A stretch of 36,650 nucleotides of DNA from positions 1 through 36,650 of the forward strand of contig QQNC01000007.1 in the NCBI GenBank assembly GCA_003402695.1. Direction: 5' to 3'. Below, one piece after another: positions 8,839-16,976 of the stretch. Within the stretch, counting starts at the first letter, position 1. The number at the start of each line of letters is the position of its first letter. The stretch comes from Verrucomicrobiota bacterium. GTDB lineage: Bacteria; Verrucomicrobiota; Verrucomicrobiia; Opitutales; Opitutaceae. The notes below the pieces were generated by a model that made no database searches, was not told the origin of the DNA, and saw nothing but the letters and a program-made list of their open reading frames with translations. The position numbers were made by a program, and so were the translations under genes.

Positions 8839-9446
8839 GCGCCTTAAGTTGGACGGCTAGGAAACTGCCCTGGGGATTTGTCCTCGTGGCCTTCGGCGCC
8901 CTGGTCATCCAATTCCACACCGGCTGGCGGACCAGCCTGCTGTACGACCGGACGGCCATCGTCGACGGGCAGTGGTGGCGATTGTGGAGCGGGCACCTGG
9001 TGCATTTCGGCTGGCCTCACTTCGGGGCCGACGTCGGGCTTTTTCTCATTATGGGCTTCATCCTCGGCCCGCATCAGTCCCGGCTGCTCCCCGTCGTGCT
9101 CCTGGTGCTCCCGGTGGTCATCAGCGCCGCGGGGTATTTTTTTGCGCCCAGCATGTCCCGCTACGGTGGCCTCAGCGCGGTGGACCTCACTTTGCTGCTC
9201 TTTGTCGCCGGCCAAGGGTGGCAGCACAACTGGAAGGACTGGTTCTGGCCGGCGGTCTTGGCCATTTACGTGGGCGAAATCGTACTGGAGTCCACCCTCG
9301 GCCACGGCCAGGGCGGCGGCATGATTCGGTTCGACGACCCGGCGATCCACGTGGCCACTTCCGCGCACCTCGCCGCCGCCGCCTGCGCCCTGTTGATGCT
9401 GGGGGTGGGATTGGGCAAAAAACCCGCGCGACCCGCGGTCGCGTGA
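8835..9446 (+). CDS. rrtA: Rhombosortase-like intramembrane serine protease 1
   Basis: This 203-residue polytopic membrane protein has rhomboid/rhombosortase landmarks. QWWRLWSGHLVHFGWPHF (about 46-63) opens the core, GGLS carries the probable nucleophile S114, and AHL carries the probable general base H178. About six hydrophobic segments can be seen. Rhombosortases cleave GlyGly-CTERM tails at the inner membrane so that substrates are released or re-anchored. The gene overlaps the protease stop by 4 bp, so that protease is the obvious substrate. The position where rhomboids usually have Asn (HFxxN) reads Asp here (HFGAD). The gene symbol is given by family resemblance; distinguishing it from a general rhomboid rests on size and context. 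Confidence 0.8.
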   Translation: MSALSWTARKLPWGFVLVAFGALVIQFHTGWRTSLLYDRTAIVDGQWWRLWSGHLVHFGWPHFGADVGLFLIMGFILGPHQSRLLPVVLLVLPVVISAAGYFFAPSMSRYGGLSAVDLTLLLFVAGQGWQHNWKDWFWPAVLAIYVGEIVLESTLGHGQGGGMIRFDDPAIHVATSAHLAAAACALLMLGVGLGKKPARPAVA

Positions 9447-9533
9447 CCCGGGGTTCGCTACGCAATTTCGCCCCGGTTCCGTCGCATCTGGAAGCTGGTT
9501 TTCCAACCCGTTTCCCCTACTGTCTCGGCTCAG

Positions 9534-10160
9534 GTGGCCACTGAACCCGAGACAACCGCACCTACTCCGCCCGCGCGGGCGCTGCCCGTTGCGACGCTGG
9601 CCATCGCCGTGGTCTCCGCGGTCATCTTCTGCGTGCCGGCGCTCAACCGCGAGCTGCTCTACCACCGCGACCAGATCCTCCACGGCCAGATCTGGCGCGC
9701 GTGGACCGGGCATCTCGTGCATTACAGCTCGAGCCATTTCCTCTGGAATCTTGTCATCTTCGTGGCCGCCGGCTGCTGGCTCGAACTGATCCGCCCCCGC
9801 TCCGCCCGCTGGTTCTACCTCGCCAGCCCGCCCGTCATCGCGGCGACCCTGCTGATCGGCGAACCCACCCTGCTGGTTTACGCCGGTCTGTCCGGTCTCG
9901 CGAGCGGCGTGCTGGTCTTCCTGGCCTTCGTCCAATTGAGCGAAAACAACGCCGAGCCCGCCTGGTTCTGGGTCGGTGTCTTTGGCCTGGTCATGGTCAA
10001 GATCGCCCTCGAAACCGTCACCGGCTCCCCGCTGCTGGTGCATGATTCCGCCGACTTCCGCGTCGTGCCCCTGGCACACATCAGCGGCGGCTGCAGTGGC
10101 ATCCTTGCCTGGGTCCTCACCCGCCCGGTGCCCCCGGTGCCTCCGGTCCCCGCCGCTTGA
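9534..10160 (+). CDS. rrtA: Rhombosortase-like intramembrane serine protease 2
   Basis: This second 208-residue rhombosortase-like protein starts at GTG 9534, 87 bp after its paralogue. Motifs are closer to the classical pattern: GQIWRAWTGHLVHYSSSHFLWNL with N72, YAGLSG with S120 and LAHISGG with H182. It has about six membrane segments, a short Pro/Thr-rich cytoplasmic start and a Pro-rich end. Compared with the first copy it keeps the Asn, the GLSG box and glycine-rich last helix. The two copies are clearly diverged, so the duplication is old. It is expected to act on the same GlyGly-CTERM protease or on substrates elsewhere in the genome. Confidence 0.8.
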   Translation: MATEPETTAPTPPARALPVATLAIAVVSAVIFCVPALNRELLYHRDQILHGQIWRAWTGHLVHYSSSHFLWNLVIFVAAGCWLELIRPRSARWFYLASPPVIAATLLIGEPTLLVYAGLSGLASGVLVFLAFVQLSENNAEPAWFWVGVFGLVMVKIALETVTGSPLLVHDSADFRVVPLAHISGGCSGILAWVLTRPVPPVPPVPAA

Positions 10161-10171
10161 CAAGCTTTTGC

Positions 10172-10200
10172 CTTGCCGAGACGCAGGCGGGCGGGTTTTT
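10172..10200 (+). terminator. Possible weak rho-independent terminator
   Basis: CTTGCC can pair with the following GGCGGG (two G:U pairs), and TTTTT comes directly after the G-rich arm. The position, just past the second rhombosortase, suits the end of the protease operon. The stem is weak and this call is tentative. Confidence 0.3.
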
Positions 10201-10244
10201 ACTTTTTGGCAACTGGGGACTCCTCTCTGGCTGCACTCTCCAGC

Positions 10245-11789
10245 ATGTCGCTTACTCCTTTTCGCAGCCAGTTGATCGCCGATGTGGGCATTTCCCTCGG
10301 TGACGAGGGCAAGGGCCGCCTCATCCCCGAGATTGCCAACGAACTCCGCGATACCTCCGCACCCGTCTCGGTCGTGCTGAAGGTCAACGGCGGTGCCAAC
10401 TCCGGCCATACCGCCGGTGGCATCAAGCTCAACCTCCTCCCCGCCGGCGTGGTGGTGAAGGACGCGGCGCACCTCTGCATCGGCAGCGGCGTCGTCGCTG
10501 ACCCGCGCAAGATCTGGTGGGAAACCAAGCCGCTCGAGAAAAAGGGCCACGCCATTCTCTCCCGCCTCGTCATCGACGAGCGCACCATGGTCTCCGACCT
10601 CACCCACCGCCTGCTCGACCTCGCGTGGGAGGACTACCGCACGCACATCCTCGCCGAGGAGCCCCGCGGCTCCACCGGCCGCGGCATCACCCCCGCCTAC
10701 CTCGACGAGGTCGGCCAGTGGCAGATCACGTTCGCCGACTTCCAGGCCGGCCCGAACTACTTCGCCCGCAAGCTCGCCCAGCGCGCCGATCGCGCCCTGC
10801 GCACCATCCAGCACGTCTGCCGCGTGAGCCCGGAGACGTTCGCCGGCTTCTTCGACAAACTCACCGCCGCCGAACTCCGCGCCAACGCCGAGGGCCTCGA
10901 GCTGGGGGTGTTCGCCAAGGATGAATTCGATTTCACCCGCTTCCGGGGAGCGGCGCCGTTCACCTTGAATCTCGACGCGCTGACCGAAACCTACTGGAAG
11001 GCCGGCACCGCCCTCGCGCAGAATATCGGCGAGGTGCGCGAACTCATCCTGCGCGAACTCCGCGCGGGCCGCACCATCATCGGCGAGTTCGGCCAGGCCT
11101 ACTGGCTCGACAAGCGCCACGGCTACTCGCCCAACGTCACCGCCTCGCACACCTTCACGCCGGAGTTTTTCGAGAGCGCCGGCATCCCCGTCCAGCGCAT
11201 CCACACCTTCGGCGTGGCCAAGGCCTACGACACCAAAGTCGGCACACACACGTTCCTCACGCAGATGGATGACGCCCACCCGCTGGCCGCGATCCTGAAG
11301 CGGCTCGAGTTCGGCACCAGCACCGGCCGCCAGCGCATGGTCGGCTGGTTCGACGCCGTCGAAAAGGGCGATGTCCTCCGCTACGGCGGCTACCAGGACC
11401 TGATGATCAACAAGGCCGACGCCCTCACTTACGCCGGCGACTGGAAGGGCAATCTGCTCATCTGCACCGCCTACGAGGACGCCGACGGCAAACGCTACGT
11501 CCATGTCCCGCGCAATGAGGCCGTCCGCAAGACGCTGAAGCCCGTTTACAGCCAGCACCCCGGCTGGACCGAGGACATCTCCACCGTCCGCAAATTCGCC
11601 GACCTGCCCCTCAACGCCCGCCGCTACGTCGCCGCGATGGTGAAGGCCACGCTCAACGCCGCCTACGCCAACGAATCCTGGCCCGCCCCGGAGAAGATTC
11701 CCAATCTCCGCTACCTCGGCGTCGGCCCCGACCCGGCCCAGATCATCAAGGATGTGCCGGGGACGCTGGAGTTGGTAAAGCTGGCCTAG
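10245..11789 (+). CDS. purA: Adenylosuccinate synthetase, divergent long form
   Basis: PurA joins IMP and aspartate using GTP in AMP synthesis. The 514-residue product is clearly longer than the usual 430. Landmarks remain: GDEGKG with the catalytic Asp at 20, GGANSGHT with His 55, [21 protein letters not shown] and a final LGVGPDP. Several are altered: the usual QWGDEGKGK is SLGDEGKGR, and the usual [21 protein letters not shown] block reads [20 protein letters not shown]. The start ATG 10245 is chosen from the first homologous residues; the ORF-track start adds 24 residues with no family character. No Shine-Dalgarno sequence is visible. A second PurA elsewhere in the genome, or another substrate, cannot be excluded. 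Confidence 0.8.
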   Translation: MSLTPFRSQLIADVGISLGDEGKGRLIPEIANELRDTSAPVSVVLKVNGGANSGHTAGGIKLNLLPAGVVVKDAAHLCIGSGVVADPRKIWWETKPLEKKGHAILSRLVIDERTMVSDLTHRLLDLAWEDYRTHILAEEPRGSTGRGITPAYLDEVGQWQITFADFQAGPNYFARKLAQRADRALRTIQHVCRVSPETFAGFFDKLTAAELRANAEGLELGVFAKDEFDFTRFRGAAPFTLNLDALTETYWKAGTALAQNIGEVRELILRELRAGRTIIGEFGQAYWLDKRHGYSPNVTASHTFTPEFFESAGIPVQRIHTFGVAKAYDTKVGTHTFLTQMDDAHPLAAILKRLEFGTSTGRQRMVGWFDAVEKGDVLRYGGYQDLMINKADALTYAGDWKGNLLICTAYEDADGKRYVHVPRNEAVRKTLKPVYSQHPGWTEDISTVRKFADLPLNARRYVAAMVKATLNAAYANESWPAPEKIPNLRYLGVGPDPAQIIKDVPGTLELVKLA

Positions 11790-11816
11790 GTTGCGCGCCC
11801 GCGCTTCCGCCCCACC

Positions 11817-12746
11817 TCACCGGCCGCGCGTCGACGCGGGTTCCACCTTCGGCTTGTCGTCGCCGTCATCGGCGCCGTCCCCGAACTCGAAGCCGAAGAA
11901 GATAAACACCTCCCATTTGGGTGCGCCCTTGTTGAGTCCCCACATCGGCACCAGATCGAGGTGGATCTGGTCCACCGGACGCCATTGTACGCTCGGGCCA
12001 AGGGTCAACGGCCGTCGCTGGTAACTGCCGGGACCCTGGGTCGACTCCTCGCCGTATTTCAACTCGGCCCCTAGGTTCAGCTTCTCGTTGACCGCGCTGT
12101 AGCTGAGCCCGCCACTCACCGCCTGCTCGCGGTAGCGGTCACCGCCGACCTGCTGCTCGTAGAAAACATTGGCCCCCCAGTGCCAGCGCGGCGAAAGCTC
12201 GTCGCCCAGCATCACTTGCAACTCCGCGGCATCCGCCGCCCCGGAGTTGAACTTCCACCCCGCGGCGACGGCGGGATTGAGCGGTAGTTTACCCCAGTCG
12301 GCGAAGGCGTAATGCAACTCAACCCCGCTGCTGTCCTCGTGCCAAGAACCCGGCCCCGCCTCGCCTTCCCGGAAGTCCTGGGAGGTGTTCTCCAAATCCA
12401 CTTGAAACCGGTGCGGCAGGCCCAGCTCAATTTCCTGATGAAACAGGTGCGTCCGGGTGCCGTCGGCGGCATGGGCAAAATCATACCCCAGTTCCACCTC
12501 GGCCTGACCGTCGGGCTGGACATAGACCCGCGTCAGGACAAAGCGCCGGCGCGCCGTCCACTCCGGCTGCTGGTAGCTGCCGATGATTTTGTTTTCACCC
12601 GGCACCGGATGCCCGGTCACCGTGACCGCTTCCAGGGTGGCGGGCGCGTCAGGGGCGGGCGTTTGCGCCGTGGCCAGGGAGGCCGCCGCCAGCCCCAGCA
12701 GTGAAGCCCCCAGTCGGTGGCAGGAAATCTTCCAAGGTGGTGGCAT
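11817..12746 (-). CDS. Putative outer-membrane beta-barrel protein
   Basis: The 309-residue protein has a signal peptide ending near ATAQ, then LEAVTVTG, which resembles the TonB-box-like start of outer-membrane receptors. The rest alternates polar and hydrophobic residues with many aromatic ends (RRFVLTRVYVQP, LHYAFADWG, WHWGANVFYEQQ, WEVFIFFGFEFGD), as expected of a transmembrane barrel of about 10-14 strands. It is too small for a TonB-dependent receptor and has no plug domain. I do not recognise a specific family. The acidic C-terminal tail (DGADDGDDK) after the last strand is unusual, because most barrels end on an aromatic residue. It is convergent with purA. Confidence 0.65.
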   Translation of the reverse strand: MPPPWKISCHRLGASLLGLAAASLATAQTPAPDAPATLEAVTVTGHPVPGENKIIGSYQQPEWTARRRFVLTRVYVQPDGQAEVELGYDFAHAADGTRTHLFHQEIELGLPHRFQVDLENTSQDFREGEAGPGSWHEDSSGVELHYAFADWGKLPLNPAVAAGWKFNSGAADAAELQVMLGDELSPRWHWGANVFYEQQVGGDRYREQAVSGGLSYSAVNEKLNLGAELKYGEESTQGPGSYQRRPLTLGPSVQWRPVDQIHLDLVPMWGLNKGAPKWEVFIFFGFEFGDGADDGDDKPKVEPASTRGR

Positions 12747-12855
12747 GCAGAGGTGGACAGCAGTTACGATGAAGGGTCGCGGTCATATTTACCCACCGAA
12801 ACACGAGCCGTCTTTAAAACGTAACCTGGACGTGGGCCGAAACATTCCATCCCGT

Positions 12856-14160
12856 TCAAAAATCCTGCAGCCGGCCCTCGCCGGACCCGCGCTGGGGTTC
12901 GAGGCGGGCCATGACTTCGCCGAGGAGGTAAATCGAGCCGGTCACGACCAGCACGTCGGCCGGGCCGCCGGCGGTGCACTGGTCGGCGTTCGGAAACAGC
13001 CCCTCCACGGTCGCACGCACGACACGGCCCTTGAAGTCCTTCGGGATGAGCGCCTCCAACTCCGCATGGCTGCACGCGCGCGACTGCTGCGGCATGGCGA
13101 GGTGAATCTCCTTCGCATGCCGCGCAATCACCGCCAGCAGCGGACCCGCCCGCTCCGCCCCCAGCACGCCCGTGATCACCACCGGCGCGCGGCCGGTCTC
13201 GGCCCCGAGGTGCGCAAGATTGTTGTCGAGCACCTGCGCGCCCTCGGGATTGTGCGACGCATCCAGGATGGTCAGACGCCCGCCCACGTGCACGCGCTGC
13301 CAGCGCCCCGGCCAGTCCACCTGGCGCAGCCCGGCCGCAATCACCTTGTCGGTCAGCCGCCACTTCAGCCCGAGCGTGCGCGCCACCAGCGTGGCCGTCG
13401 CGGCGTTCCAGCGCTGGTAGTCGCCCTCGAGATTCGTTTCCGGATAACGGGCCACATCGTCGCCGAATTCCTCCACCACCGATACCAGCGGTGCCTCGCG
13501 CTCCCGGGCAATTTCCCGGATGACTCGCTCCGCCTCGGCCGGCACGCGACCCATCACCACGGGGCGGCCCGGTTTGATGATGCCGGCCTTTTCCGCGGCG
13601 ATTTTTGCGATTTCACGCCCGAGAAACTCCCCGTGGTCGAGGGCGATCGAAGTGATGACGCTGACCTCGGGATTGACGATGTTGGTTGCGTCGAGCCGTC
13701 CACCCATGCCGACCTCGATCACGCTCAGATCGCAGCGTTTCCGCGCGAACTGCACGAAAGCCATCGCCATCATGAACTCAAAAAAGCTCGGGTGCTCGTC
13801 CGGGTCCGGCGCCGCAAGTTGCTCCACGACCGGGCGCAGCTCGCGGGTATACGCCGTGATTTCCGCCTCGCTGAGGATCTGCCGGTCCACCTGGACGCGT
13901 TCGCCCAGTTTCACGAGGTGCGGCGACGTGTAGAGACCCGTCTTCCAGCCCGCCACGTGGAAGATGGCATCAAGCATGGCGGCGACCGAGCCCTTGCCAT
14001 TCGTGCCCGCGATGTGGACGCACGGCACCGCGCGCTCGGGATGGCCCAATGCGGCGGCGAACGGCCGCATGCGGTCGATGCCAAATTTAACCCCCTTCGC
14101 CTTCAGGCTAAAGAGGTACGCGGCCACCGCCGCATAATCGGTCGGGTCGCTGGCGGGCAT
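12856..14160 (-). CDS. folC: Folylpolyglutamate synthase / dihydrofolate synthase
   Basis: FolC adds glutamate to dihydropteroate and to reduced folates in the cytoplasm, using ATP. The 434-residue protein shows the Mur-ligase-type P-loop AGTNGKGSV at 51-59, YTSPHL, GMGGRLDATN, SIALDHGEFLG, EKAGIIKPG and LDASHNPEGA. Length and motif order are normal. The start MPASDPTDYAAV is chosen because the ORF extension overlaps accD. The gene follows accD by 17 bp, the common accD-folC arrangement, and ends the comF-accD-folC run. About 110 bp separate it from the barrel gene downstream, with no strong terminator seen. Confidence 0.93.
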   Translation of the reverse strand: MPASDPTDYAAVAAYLFSLKAKGVKFGIDRMRPFAAALGHPERAVPCVHIAGTNGKGSVAAMLDAIFHVAGWKTGLYTSPHLVKLGERVQVDRQILSEAEITAYTRELRPVVEQLAAPDPDEHPSFFEFMMAMAFVQFARKRCDLSVIEVGMGGRLDATNIVNPEVSVITSIALDHGEFLGREIAKIAAEKAGIIKPGRPVVMGRVPAEAERVIREIAREREAPLVSVVEEFGDDVARYPETNLEGDYQRWNAATATLVARTLGLKWRLTDKVIAAGLRQVDWPGRWQRVHVGGRLTILDASHNPEGAQVLDNNLAHLGAETGRAPVVITGVLGAERAGPLLAVIARHAKEIHLAMPQQSRACSHAELEALIPKDFKGRVVRATVEGLFPNADQCTAGGPADVLVVTGSIYLLGEVMARLEPQRGSGEGRLQDF

Positions 14161-14177
14161 GGAAGCGATCGCCCGCG

Positions 14178-15056
14178 TCAGGTCTCGACCACGGTCGTGG
14201 GCGGCGGGGCCTTCTTCTTGACGTGCAAGGCCATCAACAGATCGCCAATGCGGTCCCGCAGTTCGGGGCGCGGTACAATCTGGTCCACCAGCCCGTGCTT
14301 GAGCAGGAACTCCGACGTCTGGAACCCTGCGGGCAGGGTCTGCTTGGTCGTGTCCTTGATGACGCGCGGACCCGCAAAACCGATGAGCGCGCCCGGCTCG
14401 GCCAGGATCACGTCGCCGAGGGTCGCATAGCTGGCCGACACGCCGCCGGTCGTCGGGTGCGTGAGCACCGAAATGTAGGGCAAACCAGCCAGCGCGAGCC
14501 GGCCCAGCGCCGCGCTGGTCTTGGCCATCTGCATCAGCGAGAGGATGCCTTCCTGCATGCGCGCGCCACCCGAGGTGCTGAAGATGATGCAGGGGCATTT
14601 CTTCGCCAAGGCGACCTCGATGGCCCGGGTGATTTTCTCGCCCGCCGCCGAGCCCAAGGTGCCGCCACAGAACCGGAAATCCATCACCGCCAGTGAAACC
14701 GGGATGCCGTGGATGTTGCCCGTGCCGCAGATGACCGCCTCGGGCAGGCCGCTCTCCTTCTCGTATTTTTTGATGCGGGTCGGATAGGGCGCCGAGTCGG
14801 TAAACTTGAGCGGATCCGCCGAGCGGATGCCGGCATCGGCCTCCTCGAACGTATTTTCGTCCAACAGCTTGGCGATGCGCTCCCGCGCCCCAATGGGGAA
14901 GTGGTGGCCGCTCTTCGGGACCACCATCTGGTTATCCTCGAGCTCCTTCGTGAACACCGACTCACCCGTCACCGGGTCCTTGGTGTACAGCCCGTGCGGG
15001 ATCTCTTTCTTCCGCGTGCGGCGGACCGTGTAGGTGGGTTTGTCGAAGTGGACCAT
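14178..15056 (-). CDS. accD: Acetyl-CoA carboxylase carboxyltransferase beta subunit, zinc-less
   Basis: AccD forms the carboxyltransferase with AccA and transfers the carboxyl group from biotin to acetyl-CoA. The 292-residue protein matches the family through [47 protein letters not shown] and IGFAGPRVI. The N-terminal zinc ribbon, normally two CxxC pairs, aligns well in its non-cysteine residues ([20 protein letters not shown], then PKSGHHF), but all four cysteines are replaced. The fold region is therefore kept without the metal. The gene lies 8 bp from comF and 17 bp from folC in one probable operon. Confidence 0.93.
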   Translation of the reverse strand: MVHFDKPTYTVRRTRKKEIPHGLYTKDPVTGESVFTKELEDNQMVVPKSGHHFPIGARERIAKLLDENTFEEADAGIRSADPLKFTDSAPYPTRIKKYEKESGLPEAVICGTGNIHGIPVSLAVMDFRFCGGTLGSAAGEKITRAIEVALAKKCPCIIFSTSGGARMQEGILSLMQMAKTSAALGRLALAGLPYISVLTHPTTGGVSASYATLGDVILAEPGALIGFAGPRVIKDTTKQTLPAGFQTSEFLLKHGLVDQIVPRPELRDRIGDLLMALHVKKKAPPPTTVVET

Positions 15057-15064
15057 GAGAGGAA

Positions 15065-15886
15065 TTAGCCGTGGCCGAAGGTGATGACGTCGAGATTCAG
15101 ACAGCCGGCGCGACGGAGTACAAGGGCGCAGCTGTTGAGGGTGGAACCGGTGGTGAAAACGTCATCAACCAGGATGATGTGGAGGTCTGGATTCAACTGG
15201 GCGCCCCGGACCAGTGCAAAGGCATTTTTCAGGTTCGCCTGGCGGGCTTTCCTATCGTGATGCGTTTGTGAAACGGTGTCCGCCGTCCGCCGCAGCCACG
15301 ATTCCACCTGGGCCCCTCCCCCCGCCGCCCGGGCCAGCGCGCCGGCCAGCAGCAGACTCTGGTTGTAAGCGCGCTCACGCTCCTTGCGCGGGTGCAAGGG
15401 CACCGGCACGAGCACCGCGCCGCGCGCCAGCTCCAGCACGTGCGGCGAACGCCGGAATATTTCCTCCATGTCCGACAGCACAAACAGGCCCCGGTGATAC
15501 TTCAGCTCATGCACCAGGGCCCGCGCCGGGCCTTTCAACAGCACCGCCGTCCGGCCCTCACGGTAAGCCGGGGCGAGTCCCTCACAATGCGGACACATTC
15601 GTTCCCCTGCCATCTCGCCGTAAAACGGATGCCCGCAGGCCGAGCAGTGCGGTGGTGACACAAAATCAATCTGCTTCACGCAGCGCCCGCACACATGCCG
15701 GAAACCGCCCGCCCGGTTGTCCGTAGTCTCGTTGTCCGTAGTTCCGCTGTCCGTAGTCCCGCCGTCCGCAGTCCCGTTGTCCGCGCCAGCATCCACCAAA
15801 CCCCGGCACAGCACGCACCCCGGTGGAAACACCACGTCGCCCAGCCCGCGCGCAAGTTGACCGAGCGTGGCGTTCACCTTGTTCAC
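15065..15886 (-). CDS. comF: ComF family phosphoribosyltransferase-like protein
   Basis: ComF-type proteins combine a cysteine zinc module with a phosphoribosyltransferase fold and are linked to DNA uptake or handling of imported DNA; the biochemical role is not settled. The 273-residue product has CVLC, CGRC, CSACG and CPHC pairs in its first 120 residues, LVPVPLHP in the middle and the PRPP loop [13 protein letters not shown] near the C-terminus. GTG 15886 is chosen (GTG 15877 also possible). The ORF upstream of this runs into an intergenic palindrome. A 15-bp tandem repeat inserts a Thr/Asp-rich stretch between the first and second cysteine pairs. It is the first gene of comF-accD-folC. 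Confidence 0.87.
   Translation of the reverse strand: MNKVNATLGQLARGLGDVVFPPGCVLCRGLVDAGADNGTADGGTTDSGTTDNETTDNRAGGFRHVCGRCVKQIDFVSPPHCSACGHPFYGEMAGERMCPHCEGLAPAYREGRTAVLLKGPARALVHELKYHRGLFVLSDMEEIFRRSPHVLELARGAVLVPVPLHPRKERERAYNQSLLLAGALARAAGGGAQVESWLRRTADTVSQTHHDRKARQANLKNAFALVRGAQLNPDLHIILVDDVFTTGSTLNSCALVLRRAGCLNLDVITFGHG
15717..15785 (-). repeat. 15-bp minisatellite inside comF
   Basis: Four copies of a 15-bp unit (consensus on the plus strand TTGTCCGTAGTCCCG) plus a 9-bp partial copy run head to tail with few mismatches. Because the unit is a multiple of three, copy-number change keeps the frame and only alters a Thr/Asp/Gly-rich linker between zinc-binding cysteine pairs. Confidence 0.9.
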
Positions 15887-15940
15887 GGAAGGCGGAAGCG
15901 TTTTATCACGAAGCCCCGAGGACCCGAAAGGCCGGGAGTT

Positions 15941-16030
15941 TGTCATTCTGAGCGCAGCGAAGAATCCAGTGAGATGGCGCCGCGCGCTTCGCGGTCGTCC
16001 AACTGGATTCTTCCCTTCGTTCAGAATGAC
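15941..16030. repeat. 90-bp interspersed palindrome, copy 1
   Basis: Arms 15942-15970 (GTCATTCTGAGCGCAGCGAA...) and 16002-16030 (...CGTTCAGAATGAC) are inverted copies, 26 of 29 matching. This is the type of repeat that generates spurious CHSERSEES reading frames in many bacterial genomes. It fills the gap between comF and truA. A diverged copy of the same length is at 25951-26040. Confidence 0.88.
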
Positions 16031-16118
16031 AGTCCGAGGATGAATCGATTCCCCCATTCCGCACCGCACGCTTCCGCGATAAATCCGTATCCGCGTCTTC
16101 CACGGACGGCCGGGGTCG

Positions 16119-16883
16119 TCAGGAGTAAAAGACCTTCACCAAGAACAGCCCCTGCGGCGGGGCCGTCAGCACGCGGGCCGTGCGTTTCTTCGACGCGAGG
16201 ATCGTCCGCACCTCCGCCAGAGTGACCTTCCCCTCGCCCACACTCACCAGCATCCCGACCAGGCTGCGCATCATCTTGTATAAAAAACCCTCGGCCTCGG
16301 CCGTGATGGTGATGCTCCGGCCGCGCTTCACCAGGTCCAACCGGCGCAGGTTGCGCACCGCGTTCTCCGGTGTCTCCCCCTGCCCGCCGAGCGCCGTGAA
16401 CGCCCGGAAATCATGCCGTCCGCGCAACACCGCCGCCGCTGCCTGCATGGCGGAGAAATCCAGCGGACGAAACACCGACCAGCAATATGCCCGGTTGAAG
16501 GGATCCGCGTCGCCGAGCTGCAGGTGGTACACGTACCGCTTCGCCTTGGCATCGAACCGCGCGTGAAAATCCGCCGCCACTGCCCGCACCGACTTCACTT
16601 GGATCGTCGCCGGGAGCCCGGCGCGGAATGCCGCGATCAGCTTGTCCACGCCATGACGCCACTCGGCATCAAAGTGGAACACCTGCCCGCGCGCGTGCAC
16701 CCCGGAATCCGTCCGTCCGCTGCCATGAATCCGGATCGGCTGACCAAAAATCTGCGCCAGCCGTTTCTCAATGATGTCCTGCACCGCATTGGACCGCGCC
16801 TGGCTCTGCCAGCCGGCAAACCCCGTGCCGGCGTAGGCACAGGTGCATTTCCAGCGTTGGGTTTGGCGAGAGAAGGCAGTCAA
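16119..16883 (-). CDS. truA: tRNA pseudouridine(38-40) synthase TruA
   Basis: TruA converts U38-U40 in the anticodon stem-loop of several tRNAs to pseudouridine. The 254-residue protein has the expected YAGTGFAGWQ start and the catalytic GRTDSGVHARGQ motif with D59. Later conserved segments include RYVYHL, the HDFRAFTALG equivalent and GFLYKMMRSLVG. Length is normal. It lies between comF and ruvX on the same strand but is separated from each by palindromic spacers (15941-16030 and 16906-16976), so operon membership is uncertain. Confidence 0.94.
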   Translation of the reverse strand: MTAFSRQTQRWKCTCAYAGTGFAGWQSQARSNAVQDIIEKRLAQIFGQPIRIHGSGRTDSGVHARGQVFHFDAEWRHGVDKLIAAFRAGLPATIQVKSVRAVAADFHARFDAKAKRYVYHLQLGDADPFNRAYCWSVFRPLDFSAMQAAAAVLRGRHDFRAFTALGGQGETPENAVRNLRRLDLVKRGRSITITAEAEGFLYKMMRSLVGMLVSVGEGKVTLAEVRTILASKKRTARVLTAPPQGLFLVKVFYS

Positions 16884-16905
16884 AGGTATTTAGGGAGCAG
16901 GTTTA

Positions 16906-16976
16906 TCGCAAAAAGCGCAAAAGGGCGAAAGCGCGGAGGACGATCCGGGACATTTTGAACTTTAGCGCTTTTGCGA
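16906..16976. repeat. Inverted-repeat spacer between ruvX and truA
   Basis: TCGCAAAAAGCGC at 16906-16918 is answered by GCGCTTTTGCGA at 16965-16976 (one base shorter in the A/T run). The right arm ends exactly at the ruvX stop codon. The 46-bp interior is purine-rich and not obviously structured. It may be a small interspersed element or a terminator-like stem. Confidence 0.6.

Noticed and set aside
8844-11558. 904-residue minus-strand ORF
   Set aside because: Antisense to two rhombosortases and purA, all with recognisable motifs. Its Gly/Asp/Val-rich composition is the usual shadow in GC-rich DNA.
12583-14430. 615-residue plus-strand ORF
   Set aside because: Antisense to folC, which has full catalytic motifs. 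The translation is His/Arg-rich with no domain.
15717-15785. CRISPR-like array
   Set aside because: The 15-bp units are contiguous without spacers and lie in frame inside comF, so this is a minisatellite.
15887-16069. N-terminal extension of ComF in the ORF track
   Set aside because: It translates the 90-bp palindrome (phantom peptide FFAALRMTNS type), and family similarity begins only at the GTG at 15886.
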